Positions 56,501-64,000 of a stretch of 64,000 nucleotides of DNA are shown here, in pieces (within the stretch, counting starts at the first letter, position 1; the number at the start of each line of letters is the position of its first letter). The notes under the pieces were generated by a model, which searched no databases, was not told where the DNA came from, and saw only the letters and a program-made list of their open reading frames with translations. Source of the DNA: Toxorhynchites rutilus septentrionalis (lineage: Eukaryota; Arthropoda; Insecta; Diptera; Culicidae); assembly GCF_029784135.1 (NCBI RefSeq), contig NC_073745.1, positions 41,930,420 through 41,994,419 on the forward strand. The letters are read 5' to 3'. The position numbers and the translations under genes are program-made.

Positions 56501-59174
56501 CCTTCACATGAATATATTTTGAAAATTCCCAGAGGAACTGGCAGATTATTTTCAGTAACGATTAGATATTTCCACATTTTCCTCGATACTGGAAGTCCAC
56601 CAGTGGTTAATGCCAACTCGATAACCACCTGTTAATAGCACTTGATTGAAACATATTTGGTCACAGTGTTACATGGATAGAAAACATTCAATTAAACTCT
56701 TTCACATGAATATATTTTGAAAATTCCCAGAGGAACTGGCAGATTATTTTCAGTAACGATTAGATCTTTCCGGAACTTTCTCGATGCTGAATGGCATCCT
56801 AACGGAAAGAGTTCTGCGCGTGTATGTGTGGATCCTTCGCCGTCCACCTCCTCCAGCACGTTAGGCAACGATGTTGTCTTGTCGATGTCCTCACGAAAAA
56901 TGAATGTGTCTCACCACCAGAATATCGCTTAAGTATGCTTTTTGTGTGTGATTGAATCGAGAGAAGGTGTGGTTTACGATGGCAATTTGGAAGGCAAACT
57001 AGAGGGGAATGAACTCTCTGAGCTCGGAACTTTCGGCGACTGAGCAATAATCGATTGCGGGCGCATACAATATTGGATACGGAAATATCCTACTGATGGG
57101 GAAGAATAATCTTCTGAAGCTATCCTGTTAATTGCGATTGATTGAAAAACCACAAAACCAAATGTATTTGGTCACAGTGTTACATGGATAGAAAACATTC
57201 AATTAAACTCTTTCACATGAATATATTTTGAAAATTCCCAAAGGAACTGGCAGATTATTTTCAGTAACGATTAGATATTTCCACATTTTCCTCGATACTG
57301 GAAGCCCACCAGTGGTTAATGCCAACTCGATAACCACCTGTTAATAGCACTTGATTGAAACATATTTGGTCACAGGTGTAACATGGATAGAAAACATTCA
57401 ATAAAACTCTTTCACATGAATATATTTTGAAAATTCCCAGAGGAACTGGCAGATTATTCTCAGTAACGATTAGATATTTCCACATTTTCCTCGATATTGG
57501 AAGCCCACCAGTGGTTAATGCCAACTCGATAACCACCTGTTAATAGCCGCGCGTGTATGTGTGTGTAGCGATGTCTTCCCAGGGAACCGTTTGTGGCATC
57601 ACTCTCCTCCTGATAGATTCCCTTCTGGCCTAGGGTGCACAAACAGGCTCTTGGTGACACCGTTCATCCGCGCTTTCATGATAAATAAAGAGCTTCACCG
57701 CAACAGCGACAACATGCTCCAATCGCTGTTCAATTAGAACTGAGTGGATTTCCGAGCGCCGCTCGCTTATATACCGATTGGTGATTTCAATAGCCTGTTT
57801 TGAAAGCAATTTTAAGACTATTGAAACAAGTTTTTGGATCAAAAAGTAACAAGTATATAACGCGTAGACATTTTATCGTTCGAATGAAGTGTTTATCATA
57901 CCATTTCGTTCAGTTGTTTAGGAGCTATTAACGCTCAAAATCTCGGTCTCCGGCGTAACGCTTTCGTTTTCGAAACTTTGATTTTACACCCCGGTATAGA
58001 AATGAAAGACGTAGTCCTACGTCAAAAAAAAACTTCTGTTCGGTACAAGATTCCGAACAAATTGTGTGTTAATGGGAAACCTGCACCGCATATATTGCCT
58101 CATTCCCACGAAAGCGTGTCACACATCGCTTCGCGAACGCAAGTCTGCCGCTTTTCAGCGCGCATTCGCTGATCGAATTCAAGGCACGCACTTTTTTCTA
58201 TCATTGCCTACCATATTGGCAAACACCGTCCACGCCTTGTGTGGACTGTGAAATCGGCCGATACCGGTGAGGGGACGGTAATTTTGTAACCAGAAACAGG
58301 TTTGGTCACAGCAGCAATGCGCGGCCCCGCGGTTGAGGCTTCACTGCACCGGTCGCACAATTGCGCGTCATGTAATAGCAGCAGCAGCAGCAAACAAAAC
58401 AAACCGCGATCACTTTCACCTATATTTTTGTTTTGTTTGAACGCTTTCTGTTTACACGCCACAACGAGCGCGAATCGATCCTTGATAGTCTGATCACGAA
58501 ATTGGTTTTAAATAAACTCTGATCAGCGGTGTTGCGTAGCATCGAAATGAATGTATCATTTTATGAACTTATCACATCGTTTCTCCAAACTGGACAAAGG
58601 AACATCACCTTACATAAGTCGCCACATTTGGAACCATTACAATACAAACCACCCGGAAGGGTATGGAAACGATTGGATGGTTCGTTTAGCTAGTTTGACC
58701 CGGCGGCCAGCTCAAGTTCGACGTTTTACAGGAAATTAACAAAAGCGACGCGGTTTGCTAATGGGCAAGAAAGCAAATTCGAAATTTCTTGCCAATAGTG
58801 CGCTGCGTTTGAGGCGGAGGGTACCAGCTAAGCACCAATGCAATGGTTGTCTCTAGCTGACTCTAGCTGGAAACAAGTTGCGATTGCAACTGGCAGTCAT
58901 GTGGGAAAATTGGAAATGAAAAATGTTGAACGCACTTCCCGTTGACGCTCGAAAGTTGGAAGATGGAAACAGTGGAAATAAATAAATTACATTTTGTGTC
59001 AATTCAAACATGATCTAATCGATGGGTTGCTACGAGTAGTAACGCTTGAGTAAATTTTTAAACAATAACATACTAGGCTTCCGGAAAGTTGCGTACTCGT
59101 AAACTGTTGTAAAACCTTTAAATTACCTGTTCGGACTGTCCTATTTCTATGGCGTTCCCAGTTGATGCAGCCAT
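35450..59174 (-). CDS. Dipeptidyl peptidase 4-like serine protease (S9B), whole gene, six coding exons
   Basis: The six exons join 59127-59174, 42627-43109, 41550-42561, 35884-36432, 35611-35822 and 35450-35548 (2403 nt, 800 aa plus stop). DPP4-family proteins are type II membrane or soluble enzymes that remove N-terminal X-Pro or X-Ala dipeptides. Visible in the translation: a short basic cytoplasmic head, one membrane anchor near residues 29-51, a beta-propeller region with DWVYEEE at 227-233 (the Glu-Glu pair that holds the substrate N terminus in this family), and a C-terminal alpha/beta hydrolase domain with GWSYGG (Ser664), [10 protein letters not shown] (Asp743) and DEDHSLAG (His775). 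The length fits the family. All introns have GT-AG borders and matching phases. Two introns are very large (about 16.0 kb and 5.1 kb) and full of transposons. No frameshift or stop was seen. DPP4 versus the close relatives DPP8/9, DPP6 or DPP10: the complete triad excludes DPP6/10, and the membrane anchor argues against DPP8/9. Confidence 0.93.
35611..35822 (-). CDS. DPP4-like exon 5: catalytic aspartate
   Basis: This exon is separated from exon 4 by a 61 bp intron and follows the acceptor ttttgcag. It begins [13 protein letters not shown], a strongly conserved DPP4/FAP signature, and contains [13 protein letters not shown] with Asp743 as the triad acid. It ends in phase 0 at AAGTG|gtaaat. 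Confidence 0.95.
35884..36432 (-). CDS. DPP4-like exon 4: hydrolase domain with catalytic serine
   Basis: The acceptor is ttcaattcag and the donor TACG|gtagaa. The exon completes the split serine codon 515 and runs to the first base of codon 698. It carries [13 protein letters not shown], the oxyanion-side loop of S9 proteases, [11 protein letters not shown], and the nucleophile motif [11 protein letters not shown] with Ser664. The intron upstream (36433-41549) holds a SINE, a hAT MITE and a 2.5 kb family A element. Confidence 0.95.
36433..36706. other. Intron sequence with a short family B-like piece
   Basis: aacaggttattgaaatcaca (36535) resembles the promoter-like region of family B near 6195. 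The phrase gaggcgaatgaaccgcaaag resembles the 3' part of SINE-3. Confidence 0.4.
36707..36858 (+). mobile_element. tRNA-related SINE (Feilai-like)
   Basis: ggaggcgatctggcgtagtg (A box) and ggtcacgagttcaaatctca (B box) lie at the head, with an A-rich tail. The flanking duplication is AATCACATTT (36697-36706, 36859-36868). It sits in a DPP4-like intron. Confidence 0.9.
37011..37701. mobile_element. hAT-type MITE in a DPP4-like intron
   Basis: The ends are CAGGGATTCTCAAA and TTTGAAAATCCCTG, with a perfect 8 bp duplication GTTTAGAG (37003-37010, 37702-37709). Inside, the palindromic phrase gacgagtccagctcgtc occurs twice (near 37262 and 37308). No coding capacity was seen. Confidence 0.92.
38115..38130 (-). 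promoter_or_regulatory. Histone-type 3' stem-loop (family A copy 3, right)
   Basis: The minus strand reads GGTTCTTTTCAGAACC with a perfect stem, as in 25670-25685. Confidence 0.78.
38360..38602 (-). pseudogene. Histone H2A pseudogene 2 (family A copy 3)
   Basis: Counterpart of 25199-25440, with the same lost start and stops. Confidence 0.82.
38838..38853 (+). promoter_or_regulatory. Histone-type 3' stem-loop (family A copy 3, opposite orientation)
   Basis: GGTCCTTTTCAGGATC on the plus strand; counterpart of 24947-24962. Confidence 0.6.
39429..39444 (-). promoter_or_regulatory. Histone-type 3' stem-loop (family A copy 3, left)
   Basis: The minus strand reads GGCGCTTTTCAGGGCC; counterpart of 24335-24350. 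Confidence 0.68.
39680..39889 (-). pseudogene. Histone H2A pseudogene 1 (family A copy 3)
   Basis: The minus-strand ATG at 39887-39889 opens [15 protein letters not shown] or a near variant, and is followed by the same shifts as in copy 2. Confidence 0.82.
40412..41225. other. Intron sequence, mostly unrecognised
   Basis: The phrase gacgctcgccggcaaacga near 40602 matches the direct repeat pair at 31738 and 34226. Nothing else was recognised. Confidence 0.4.
41226..41505 (+). mobile_element. Family B right-end fragment
   Basis: acgtaaagctctcgttttcg, the inverse motif TAGTCCTACGTCA (41453-41465) and a degraded hairpin (41472-41491) match the right part of family B copies 1 and 2. It ends 45 bp from the donor of DPP4-like exon 3. 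Confidence 0.65.
41550..42561 (-). CDS. DPP4-like exon 3: main beta-propeller exon
   Basis: The exon is bounded by the acceptor tttacag and the donor T|gtgagt (phase 1 at the end) and encodes residues 178 to part of 515. It includes NVVEWSP, the substrate motif [10 protein letters not shown] (Glu231/Glu232 fits the pair that binds the peptide N terminus), and [16 protein letters not shown]. Several paired cysteines near the 3' side ([14 protein letters not shown]) fit the cysteine-rich part of the DPP4 ectodomain. Reading past the donor meets a stop after seven codons, which supports the chosen splice site. Confidence 0.95.
42627..43109 (-). CDS. DPP4-like exon 2: membrane anchor and start of propeller
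   Basis: The exon starts after a pyrimidine-rich acceptor ending in ccccag and ends at GGT|gtgagg. It encodes residues 17-177. Basic residues (GSKKRNLKK) precede a hydrophobic helix ([20 protein letters not shown]) typical of a signal-anchor, then the first propeller segments, including [18 protein letters not shown], which resembles the ITLEDYL...F..KW region of DPP4 proteins. Confidence 0.93.
43465..43720 (-). mobile_element. Family D element, right end, copy 2
   Basis: Hairpin GGTTGTATC / CACGACC (43465-43484), then GCATTTTCGACGTAGAACTA. tattattttagaatgcatcg resembles 30395-30420 of the first family D end. The left end was not found. Confidence 0.5.
43963..44037. repeat. 75 nt near-perfect hairpin
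   Basis: Two 33-base arms (TTGCCGTACCAGGTTAGATA... and its inverse) with one G/A difference, which would be a G-U pair in RNA, enclose a 9-base loop. A related sequence at 47640-47690 lacks the inverted arm. Confidence 0.9.
44191..47099. mobile_element. Non-autonomous TIR element, 2.9 kb
   Basis: The ends are AGGGGCTGTCCACAAACCAC and the inverse AGGGGCTGTCCACATACTAC, with tandem gtggacaagcgtggac type subterminal repeats and a 4 bp duplication TATT. No transposase was recognised inside. A hAT MITE is nested at 45830-46747. The superfamily is unknown. Confidence 0.82.
45830..46747. mobile_element. hAT-type foldback MITE
   Basis: The ends are TAGGGTGGCAACG and CGCTGCCACCCTA, with an 8 bp duplication ATGAGGAT (45822-45829, 46748-46755). 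Long inverted arms are visible (ctcgaaaatcttccaagggg near 46000 and its inverse near 46640). Related ends (tagggtgccaatga) occur at 43729 and 47821. Confidence 0.9.
47100..48143. repeat. Degenerate MITE-derived sequence
   Basis: 47520-47690 resembles 43850-44000. 47818-48000 begins tagggtgccaatgaaaatg, like the hAT MITE ends. Around 47195 the phrase cgccattttgtcaaaaaaga resembles the mariner leader near 3010. Confidence 0.5.
48144..49674. mobile_element. pogo/Tc1-type element remnant with a nested MITE
   Basis: The ends are CAGGGGAACTTCGATATAAT and TTTCCCTG, with TA at 48142-48143 and 49675-49676. Repeats of tcgatataat lie at both ends. A short plus-strand remnant near 49150-49340 reads [20 protein letters not shown], then [13 protein letters not shown], like the C terminus of Tc1-type transposases. 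Confidence 0.7.
48658..49149. mobile_element. MITE with ACGCGG-rich arms
   Basis: The ends are CACTGAAGTCGCTTTTTACG and the inverse CACTGGAGTTGCTTTCTACG, with TA on both sides. ttacgcggttttt phrases recur through both arms. Length is 492 bp. Confidence 0.85.
49677..50825. other. Mostly unrecognised intron sequence with a SINE-2 fragment
   Basis: 49890-50110 is a minus-strand SINE-2 3' part (aggctcattagcatttt... tttaggcgtaagagtattc), matching 22258-22510. The rest shows nothing. Confidence 0.5.
50826..50934. mobile_element. pogo MITE fragment (right part)
   Basis: ttgcgctatccgcgattttc and tattccgcagattatcgggg through ttctactg match 26565-26654. The left end is missing. Confidence 0.75.
50935..51730. 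other. Unrecognised intron sequence
   Basis: 51110-51240 (tagatctcgacgtttcatgc) has weak similarity to the arms of the hAT MITE at 45830. No genes were seen. Confidence 0.4.
52879..53911 (-). pseudogene. LINE linker and RNase H region, degraded
   Basis: 53911-53650 gives [20 protein letters not shown] and [15 protein letters not shown], a conserved linker in LOA-like LINEs. After a deletion of the TDGS block and an insert, RNase H resumes with [15 protein letters not shown] (catalytic Asp) and [20 protein letters not shown] (52879-53290). It is inactive. Confidence 0.8.
53290..53600 (-). other. Insertion of unknown type in the LINE
   Basis: About 310 bp separate two parts of the LINE that should be adjacent (PCSVY and ELAAIYW). 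The borders share tatat. It could be a solo LTR or a small retroposon; neither is proven. Confidence 0.35.
53841..54514. mobile_element. hAT-type MITE inserted in the LINE
   Basis: The ends are CAAGGATGCAAAATTTC and the inverse CAGAGTAGCAAAATCTC, with a perfect 8 bp duplication ATCCGGAG (53833-53840, 54515-54522). Removing it restores the LINE reading order. Confidence 0.85.
54626..55270 (-). pseudogene. LINE reverse transcriptase, C-terminal part
   Basis: [14 protein letters not shown] carries the RT active-site pair (usually YADD; here LADD). It is followed by [20 protein letters not shown] and [20 protein letters not shown], the thumb region. The first part of the RT and the endonuclease are missing. 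It shifts frame near 54700, continuing as [20 protein letters not shown] (54765-54580). Confidence 0.87.
55990..58031 (-). mobile_element. Family B element, copy 2
   Basis: Inverse of family B copy 1. Hairpin at 56003-56023, then GGGTGACGTAGGACT, and the left-end motif GACGTAGTCCTACGTC at 58008-58023. Five or more tandem ~200 bp units lie at 56260-57540. It keeps the CCAAT/TATATAAG block at 57766-57780. Confidence 0.82.
58032..59126. other. DPP4-like first intron, proximal part; unassigned small ORF
   Basis: A 62-codon plus-strand frame at 58551-58739 ([17 protein letters not shown]...) is not recognised and may be chance. A GCAGCAGCAGCA run is at 58379. No repeat ends were seen. Confidence 0.4.
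59127..59174 (-). CDS. DPP4-like exon 1 (start codon, 16 codons)
   Basis: A minus-strand ATG with a good context (cacc before, G after) opens [16 protein letters not shown] and is followed directly by the donor gtaattt. The exon ends in phase 0 and exon 2 begins in phase 0 with GAGCTGGTC (ELVG), so the join is seamless. A short polar cytoplasmic head before a basic patch and membrane helix is what a type II DPP4 needs, and no ATG lies between the exon 2 acceptor and the membrane helix. The exon is 16 kb upstream of exon 2, so the link is inferred from splice phase and protein topology. An alternative first exon further upstream cannot be excluded. Confidence 0.75.
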
Positions 59175-60128
59175 GGTGTTTGCTAGCCTCTTTTATTAAT
59201 TCAATAATCGGCTGTAATGTTTATCACACTTTCGCTTATCATAAGCGAATCAAAACTATGACACTATTCTTTCTTCCAAGAAATTCAGCTCCAACACGTT
59301 TTATATTTCACTAGAAATCTTCCGCTCGGAAGACATTCTGCTATCACTGCATTCGTCCTAAATCAGCTTGGAAACAGAAAATAATCAATTTTTAATGAAC
59401 ACTCACTCACTCTTCTCTGAAGAATCAATCCACACTGTTACGAGTCTACTATCGCAGTAATTGAACCGTTACTTATTCCATCTTCTAGAACAGCAATACT
59501 GCCGACATGATTCAGCTGGTTTAATCACAACAAACAACAACTGCAGCAGCAGCTTCACACTTGTGTGGATTTTAAGCAAGATAATGAATAATTGTTAGCG
59601 TTGGCGTCAAAATCATCTTCAATCTTCTAGCGCCGAGAAACTCATGACGATAAACAGTCACCGCAAATGACGCCGATTAACCATTTCCGGGATCGCGCGC
59701 GCTTTGGTTGTCTTCCGGCGGCTATGAAACGGCGCTCATCATCGCACTTCGAAACACTGTTTCCACAACTTCACGGAGAGTAAGTACTAAACACATTCGG
59801 TCGCGCTCAATTATCCAGTTAACGCAACAATTACGGGGAGCGTCATTTTGATTCATTTCGGAGATTATAAAGAAGTTGATGAAAACCGTTCGCGTATTCT
59901 TTCTATCCTTTGAACTGGCTTTTACTCATTTGAGGAGGATTTTTTTCGTAATTCTGTGAACGGCTTGCGACATATTGAATTCTTTGTGTATTTATCACTA
60001 ATGGGATTGGGGATTGTCACCTTTACGTACAAACGTTATGTTATGGACGGTCAGTCAATCCAGGGTGGTCTTTGCGTAATGGCACGATACTAGGTCCGGC
60101 CAGAACACAATATCTTATTCCTTTAGGT
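59175..60128. other. Upstream flank of DPP4-like exon 1
   Basis: No transposon ends or open frames are visible, so this is the likely place for the 5' untranslated region and promoter. No clear TATA box could be tied to a start site. Confidence 0.35.
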
Positions 60129-60130
60129 GC

Positions 60131-60230
60131 TTTTGACATAGGACTATGTCTTTGATTTCTATATAGGGGGTTCACTCTACGAAAAATGTAACGATTCATT
60201 GCTCAAAATCGTTATTGCGACATATGTTGT
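60131..60230 (+). mobile_element. Left end of a family B/E-like element (family F)
   Basis: TTTTGACATAGGACTATGTC then tttgatttctatataggggg follows the left-end plan of families B and E. Both arms of the palindrome carry the matching change ACGTAGG to ACATAGG. The right end was not found. Confidence 0.5.
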
Positions 60231-60659
60231 GTTATATACCAGTAAACAGGAAATTTATCCAGTTTTTTTTTGCTTAAAACATGAACAGTAAATGTAGTAC
60301 AAAAAGTTAATAATTTGAAGACTAAAATGTGTATGTTTTCTTTCGATTGCACTAACCATTCGCTTTCTTCCCCGACGCAAAGAGCAATCTTTTAGCCTAA
60401 ATTAGGCGTTAGCTCACAATGTGAGTTAATGCGTATAATTATTGTATGAATGTTGCCCAATCAATTCGTGCTCAATTCTTGTTTTCAAAGTGTAGGTCTT
60501 ACTACTAACAGTTTATGTAATTGTGGTTCAGGATGTCATAATATCGAGAATGTTGTTTGGTTATGTAAAAAAAGCAATTAAAAAATTTAACTGGCTGCTG
60601 ATTTTGAAGTTATAAATTGTACACTCTGGCATATCAGATTATGATAGCTTGAGTAGTCA
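60231..60659. other. Nothing recognised
   Basis: AT-rich sequence between the family F end and the LINE. Confidence 0.35.
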
Positions 60660-62430
60660 CGATCTTAATATTATGTTCCCCATATATGTCCCGCTTCACT
60701 TCCTCGAATGCATTTGCCCATTATCCTTTCCCTTTCCAACATAGAACCCAATGAGATCAATTCACTACAACGGCTACACGAACTTCTCAAGAGAGCACCT
60801 ATGGCCATAAGATATTACACTGCCATTGTGCGGCCTAGAATAACCTATGCCTCATTAGTCTGGTGGCCAAAGACCAAGGAGACTGTAGCTACAAAAAAGC
60901 TAAACAAACTCCAACGACTAGCATGCATTGCAATTACTGGAGCAATGCGAAGCACACCCTCGAAGGCACTGGAGGCTATCCTTCACTTGCTACCTCTGAA
61001 CCAACATGTTCAGCTAGAGGCTAAGAAAAGCGCTCTAATGCTTAAACAATGGGAAAAAAAATACTAGACGGAGACAAAATTGGTCACTTGAGCATCCTGA
61101 ATCTCTTACCCGTAGGACCATCCTCAGAGATGAACAGTGATTGGATGGAACCTAGGACTAACTACGACATTCCATACAGTGTAATCGAACCTTCTCGTTC
61201 AATATGGGATGAAGGCGGTCCCAGTGTTCGTAATGGTTCAATCATGTTCTACACTGATGGGTCAAAAATGGGAATCAGAACAGGTGCTGGAGTGTATGGT
61301 CCCAGAACAAAAATCTTTGTAGCTATGGGAAACTGGCCAACAGTTTTTCAAGCAGAAATAGCTGCGATAATAGAATGCTCAAATGTCTGCCTTAAAAGAA
61401 AATATAGACATGCTAACATCTGCATATTCTCAGACAGTCAAGCGGCACTTAAAGCTCTAAATGCTTTTAAATGCTCCTCAAAAATTGTCTGGGAATGCAT
61501 TCTCCTCTTACGGCAACTAAGTCGGATAAGTTCGGTACAACTGTAATGAATTCCTGGCCATTGTGGAATAGAGGGAAACGAGCGAGCAGATGAACTTGCC
61601 AGGAACGGCTCAAGCTCACCTTTCACTGGTCCAGAACCATTCTGTGGAATATCTGACTGTGTGTTGAAAGGTGAGCTGAAGAACTGGGAAGACCGGGAAG
61701 TGTTAGCCAACTGGTTGGCGGTACAACTTAACGAGTCAAAAAAATTTATCACGCCGAGTATTAAAATTACTCAACAATTGCTGAGTCTTAATAAGAAAGA
61801 CTTAGGCACAATCACAGGCCTTATAACAGGACACTGTCCGAGTAAATACCATCTCAAAAACATAGGTTTTTTTGTAAGATGATATTTGTCGTTTTTGTAA
61901 TACCGAAAGCGAAACCTCGGAACATTTGCTCTGTAATTGTGGAGCTCTAACTAGACGCAGTCTTCAATACCTTGATAAGGCTATTCGGGAGCCCAAGGAA
62001 ATTTGGTCTGCGTCGCCGATCAGGATTATAAAATTTATCAAACAGAGTATTCCTGATTGGCACCTATCTCGCTATAGCTTTCAGTCTACTTCTTCATCAA
62101 TAAGCAGTAGGTAAGCTTGAAGCGGAGTACAAAAAAATGGGATATACCACAATAGTTCAGAATAATGAACGCAGTGGTTCGCATCCAACAGGGAAAAAAA
62201 TGGCCATAAGATACTCAATATACATAACCTGGCTATAACATTATTACAACCTCCTACAAACATTGTTCTGGCAACGTGGCAACGAAGAATAGGATGTTAT
62301 TTTTATCTATCATATATTTCTGTAGTCATTGTATTCAGTTTGATTTGACTTAGGCTTATATTTATGTAAATCTTAACTATTTAGACTTGTGTTTAAAAAT
62401 TATACATAATGACTCTTTGTCTTCTTCTGC
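60660..62430 (+). mobile_element. I/R1/LOA-group LINE, 5' truncated, degraded
   Basis: Holds the last part of the reverse transcriptase, an RNase H domain, a zinc-knuckle-like region and a 3' tail ending gaataaacagaagaaaag. Its frame is broken at several points. Confidence 0.85.
60708..62114 (+). pseudogene. LINE ORF2 C-terminal region: RT thumb, RNase H, zinc knuckle
   Basis: 60708-61067 gives IVRPRITYASLVWWPKTKET and KLNKLQRLACIAITGAMRST, the usual RT thumb. A slip in a run of A near 61055 leads to 61049-61546 with IMFYTDGSKMGIRTGAGVYG, FQAEIAAIIEC and CIFSDSQAALKAL, the RNase H Asp/Glu/Asp set. Two in-frame stops (TAA TGA at 61544-61549) come before IPGHCGIEGNERADELARNG. After a further shift near 61880, ICRFCNTESETSEHLLCNC is a Cys/His knuckle. 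It is inactive as it stands. Confidence 0.88.
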
Positions 62431-64000
62431 ATAATTGAATAAACAGAAGAAAAGGGTAGTAATGACTTTGATGGTATTTTTGTGTACATTTATGAACAGA
62501 ATGTGGTTCCGGATTCTACCATGTTATCTCATCTAATCCATTTGAAAAATACAAGTTCATACAGGAAACCGGGTTTTTCAGGGCTTCCATTTAATGTATC
62601 AAAAGAGAAAAAAATACAGATATTGAACAATGGAAAAACTCAATTCAAATGCAATTACTACACACAATCACAGTCCTATGTCAAGATCCCGTCCGTGCTC
62701 CTAGACCCATCAACTTTTTTTACAAGAGCAGCAATTTTTGGCAAACTGTTCTTCGTATAACCTCCGATTTCGGACGCTGTCCAAGCAAAGACGCACTCTC
62801 GGAGAAAACTCTGTTCCGCGATCTTCATCGTAAACAACCGAAAACACACTTAGCACGAATAACGCCCTCAAAGAGGAGAACAAAACCACACACAGCTGTT
62901 TGTCTCTCTCCCTAGCGCGTGTGGTGGGAATCGTGATATTAATTCTCGCTACTTATGACTCAACCTTTCGTTGAAAGATGCCAATGATACAGCTTGTGCT
63001 CATCGAATTGTGCCGACCAATACAAGTCCCTAATGTAGCGACGAGGCACAATTTTCAGATTCCAATTTCAATAGCATCGTGTATCGGCGAAAAAAAAAGA
63101 AGCAGCGCAATAAATTCTGCTCCCACTGTGGCAAACCGTCCAGGAGTCTTCGTAGCTTCGTGTCTGCTTGCTACACAAACGATCGTGGGATCGATCCCAG
63201 GATCATCAATCCTTGGAAGAATTGTCTTTCTCAAATGTACTCTCAGGTGAGCCAATACGTGAAATCCACTCTGCGGTCATGTAGCTGCGGATAATCGTAT
63301 TCCATCCAAATTGTCGAGAAATGCAATATTTCAGACGTTTGTGATCAAATTCTCTCTCCCTCTCGCTCAGGTTAACATCCCCTCTTCCGTTTCCCATCAT
63401 TCTGTCTTTATATACCGCCCTTCCAATCCGCTTACTGTCAAAACAGTTGTACCTTGTACCACAGACTCGTCTTGTATCCGTCTATAAACATAATAATGGC
63501 AGATAGTGAAACCGTCGAAAGCCGCTGAATGTGTGTTTACATCAAGCTCCTGCTGCGGCTTGTCATTGTGAAAATCGCGCGGTAGAGCTCTCTAGTGTGT
63601 TTCCACGCTAACTCTGCAATGGCCTCTCAAAAGAAGAGAAGGGAGAAATAACTAAAACACCGACCTTACTCCAGGTACACTCACGTCTCAGAAATGTCAT
63701 TTGCGATTATAAATATATTCTCGCTTCAGTCCGCAGCAGTCAATACAGAAGCTGAATAAGAGCTTTTATAATACAAGTTATCGTACGAATCGGTTAGAAA
63801 CGAACGCAAATTGATTGGAAAATGACATGCGAATGGGGTTTCGCGTGTAGTGCCCAACTTGCAAAAAAAAAAAAAAATCAATAAAGGTCAAACTTCGTTT
63901 GTATACATCTTATACATGAGCTGGATTTGTTTAAATTTGAAGACAAACTTCTCATGAAACAGTAGTACAATCCATCCGTAATTGAAATTGATAAAAAGTA
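62431..64000. other. Nothing firmly recognised
   Basis: The phrase cgtgggatcgatcccaggat near 63183 resembles a B box of a tRNA-derived SINE, but no A box or tail was found. The rest has no clear gene or repeat ends. Short open frames here have no known domains. A poly-A run is at 63863-63876. Confidence 0.35.

Noticed and set aside
1..64000. Endogenous viral element
   Set aside because: Mosquito genomes often carry flavivirus- or rhabdovirus-derived pieces, but no frame in this window resembled viral polymerase, nucleoprotein or glycoprotein sequence.

Overview
The window reads as insect genomic DNA, most likely from a culicine mosquito (Aedes-type). The evidence is one host gene broken by very large introns, tRNA-related SINEs of the Feilai kind, several DD37E mariner lineages (a group known from mosquitoes), and dense nested transposons. 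No bacterial or viral genes were seen.

The only host gene I can support is a dipeptidyl peptidase 4 (DPP4-like, S9B) gene on the minus strand. Six coding exons run from a 16-codon first exon at 59127-59174, across a 16 kb intron, to exons at 42627-43109, 41550-42561, 35884-36432, 35611-35822 and 35450-35548. With the splice sites I chose the phases join without error into 800 codons. The protein has a type II membrane anchor, the Glu-Glu substrate motif and a complete Ser/Asp/His triad.

Almost everything else is mobile DNA. The dominant component is a set of elements I call families A to F, with no obvious homology to one another in the middle. They share a left end (TTTTGACGTAGGACTACGTC or close variants), an inverted copy of GACGTAGGACTAC near the right end, and a short hairpin just before a T-rich right border. 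Their interiors differ: family A carries two histone H2A pseudogenes with histone-type 3' stem-loops, family B a tandem ~200 bp repeat and a CCAAT/TATATAAG block, family C a tandem ~95 bp repeat, family E an interchangeable middle. The layout matches non-autonomous Helentron-like (HINE/DINE-1-like) rolling-circle elements; that assignment is inference.

Layout: 1-2018 family E; 2019-3451 mariner relics with SINE and LINE insertions; 4467-5385 SINE split by a MITE; 5914-9262 DD37E mariner split by family B; 9425-11218 two mariners; 11456-14795 two family C copies facing each other; 14849-15740 hAT relic; 16361-18990 family E split by family C; 19055-20443 short family A; 21912-23120 LINE end split by a SINE; 23393-25863 long family A; 25880-29459 almost complete hAT with a hAT MITE and a pogo MITE nested inside; 30486-34024 mariner, LINE end and Tc1; 34690-43109 DPP4 main body with a hAT MITE and an inverted long family A in an intron; 43110-59126 the large first intron filled with MITEs, a pogo-type element, a LOA-like LINE and an inverted family B; 60660-62430 a second LINE.
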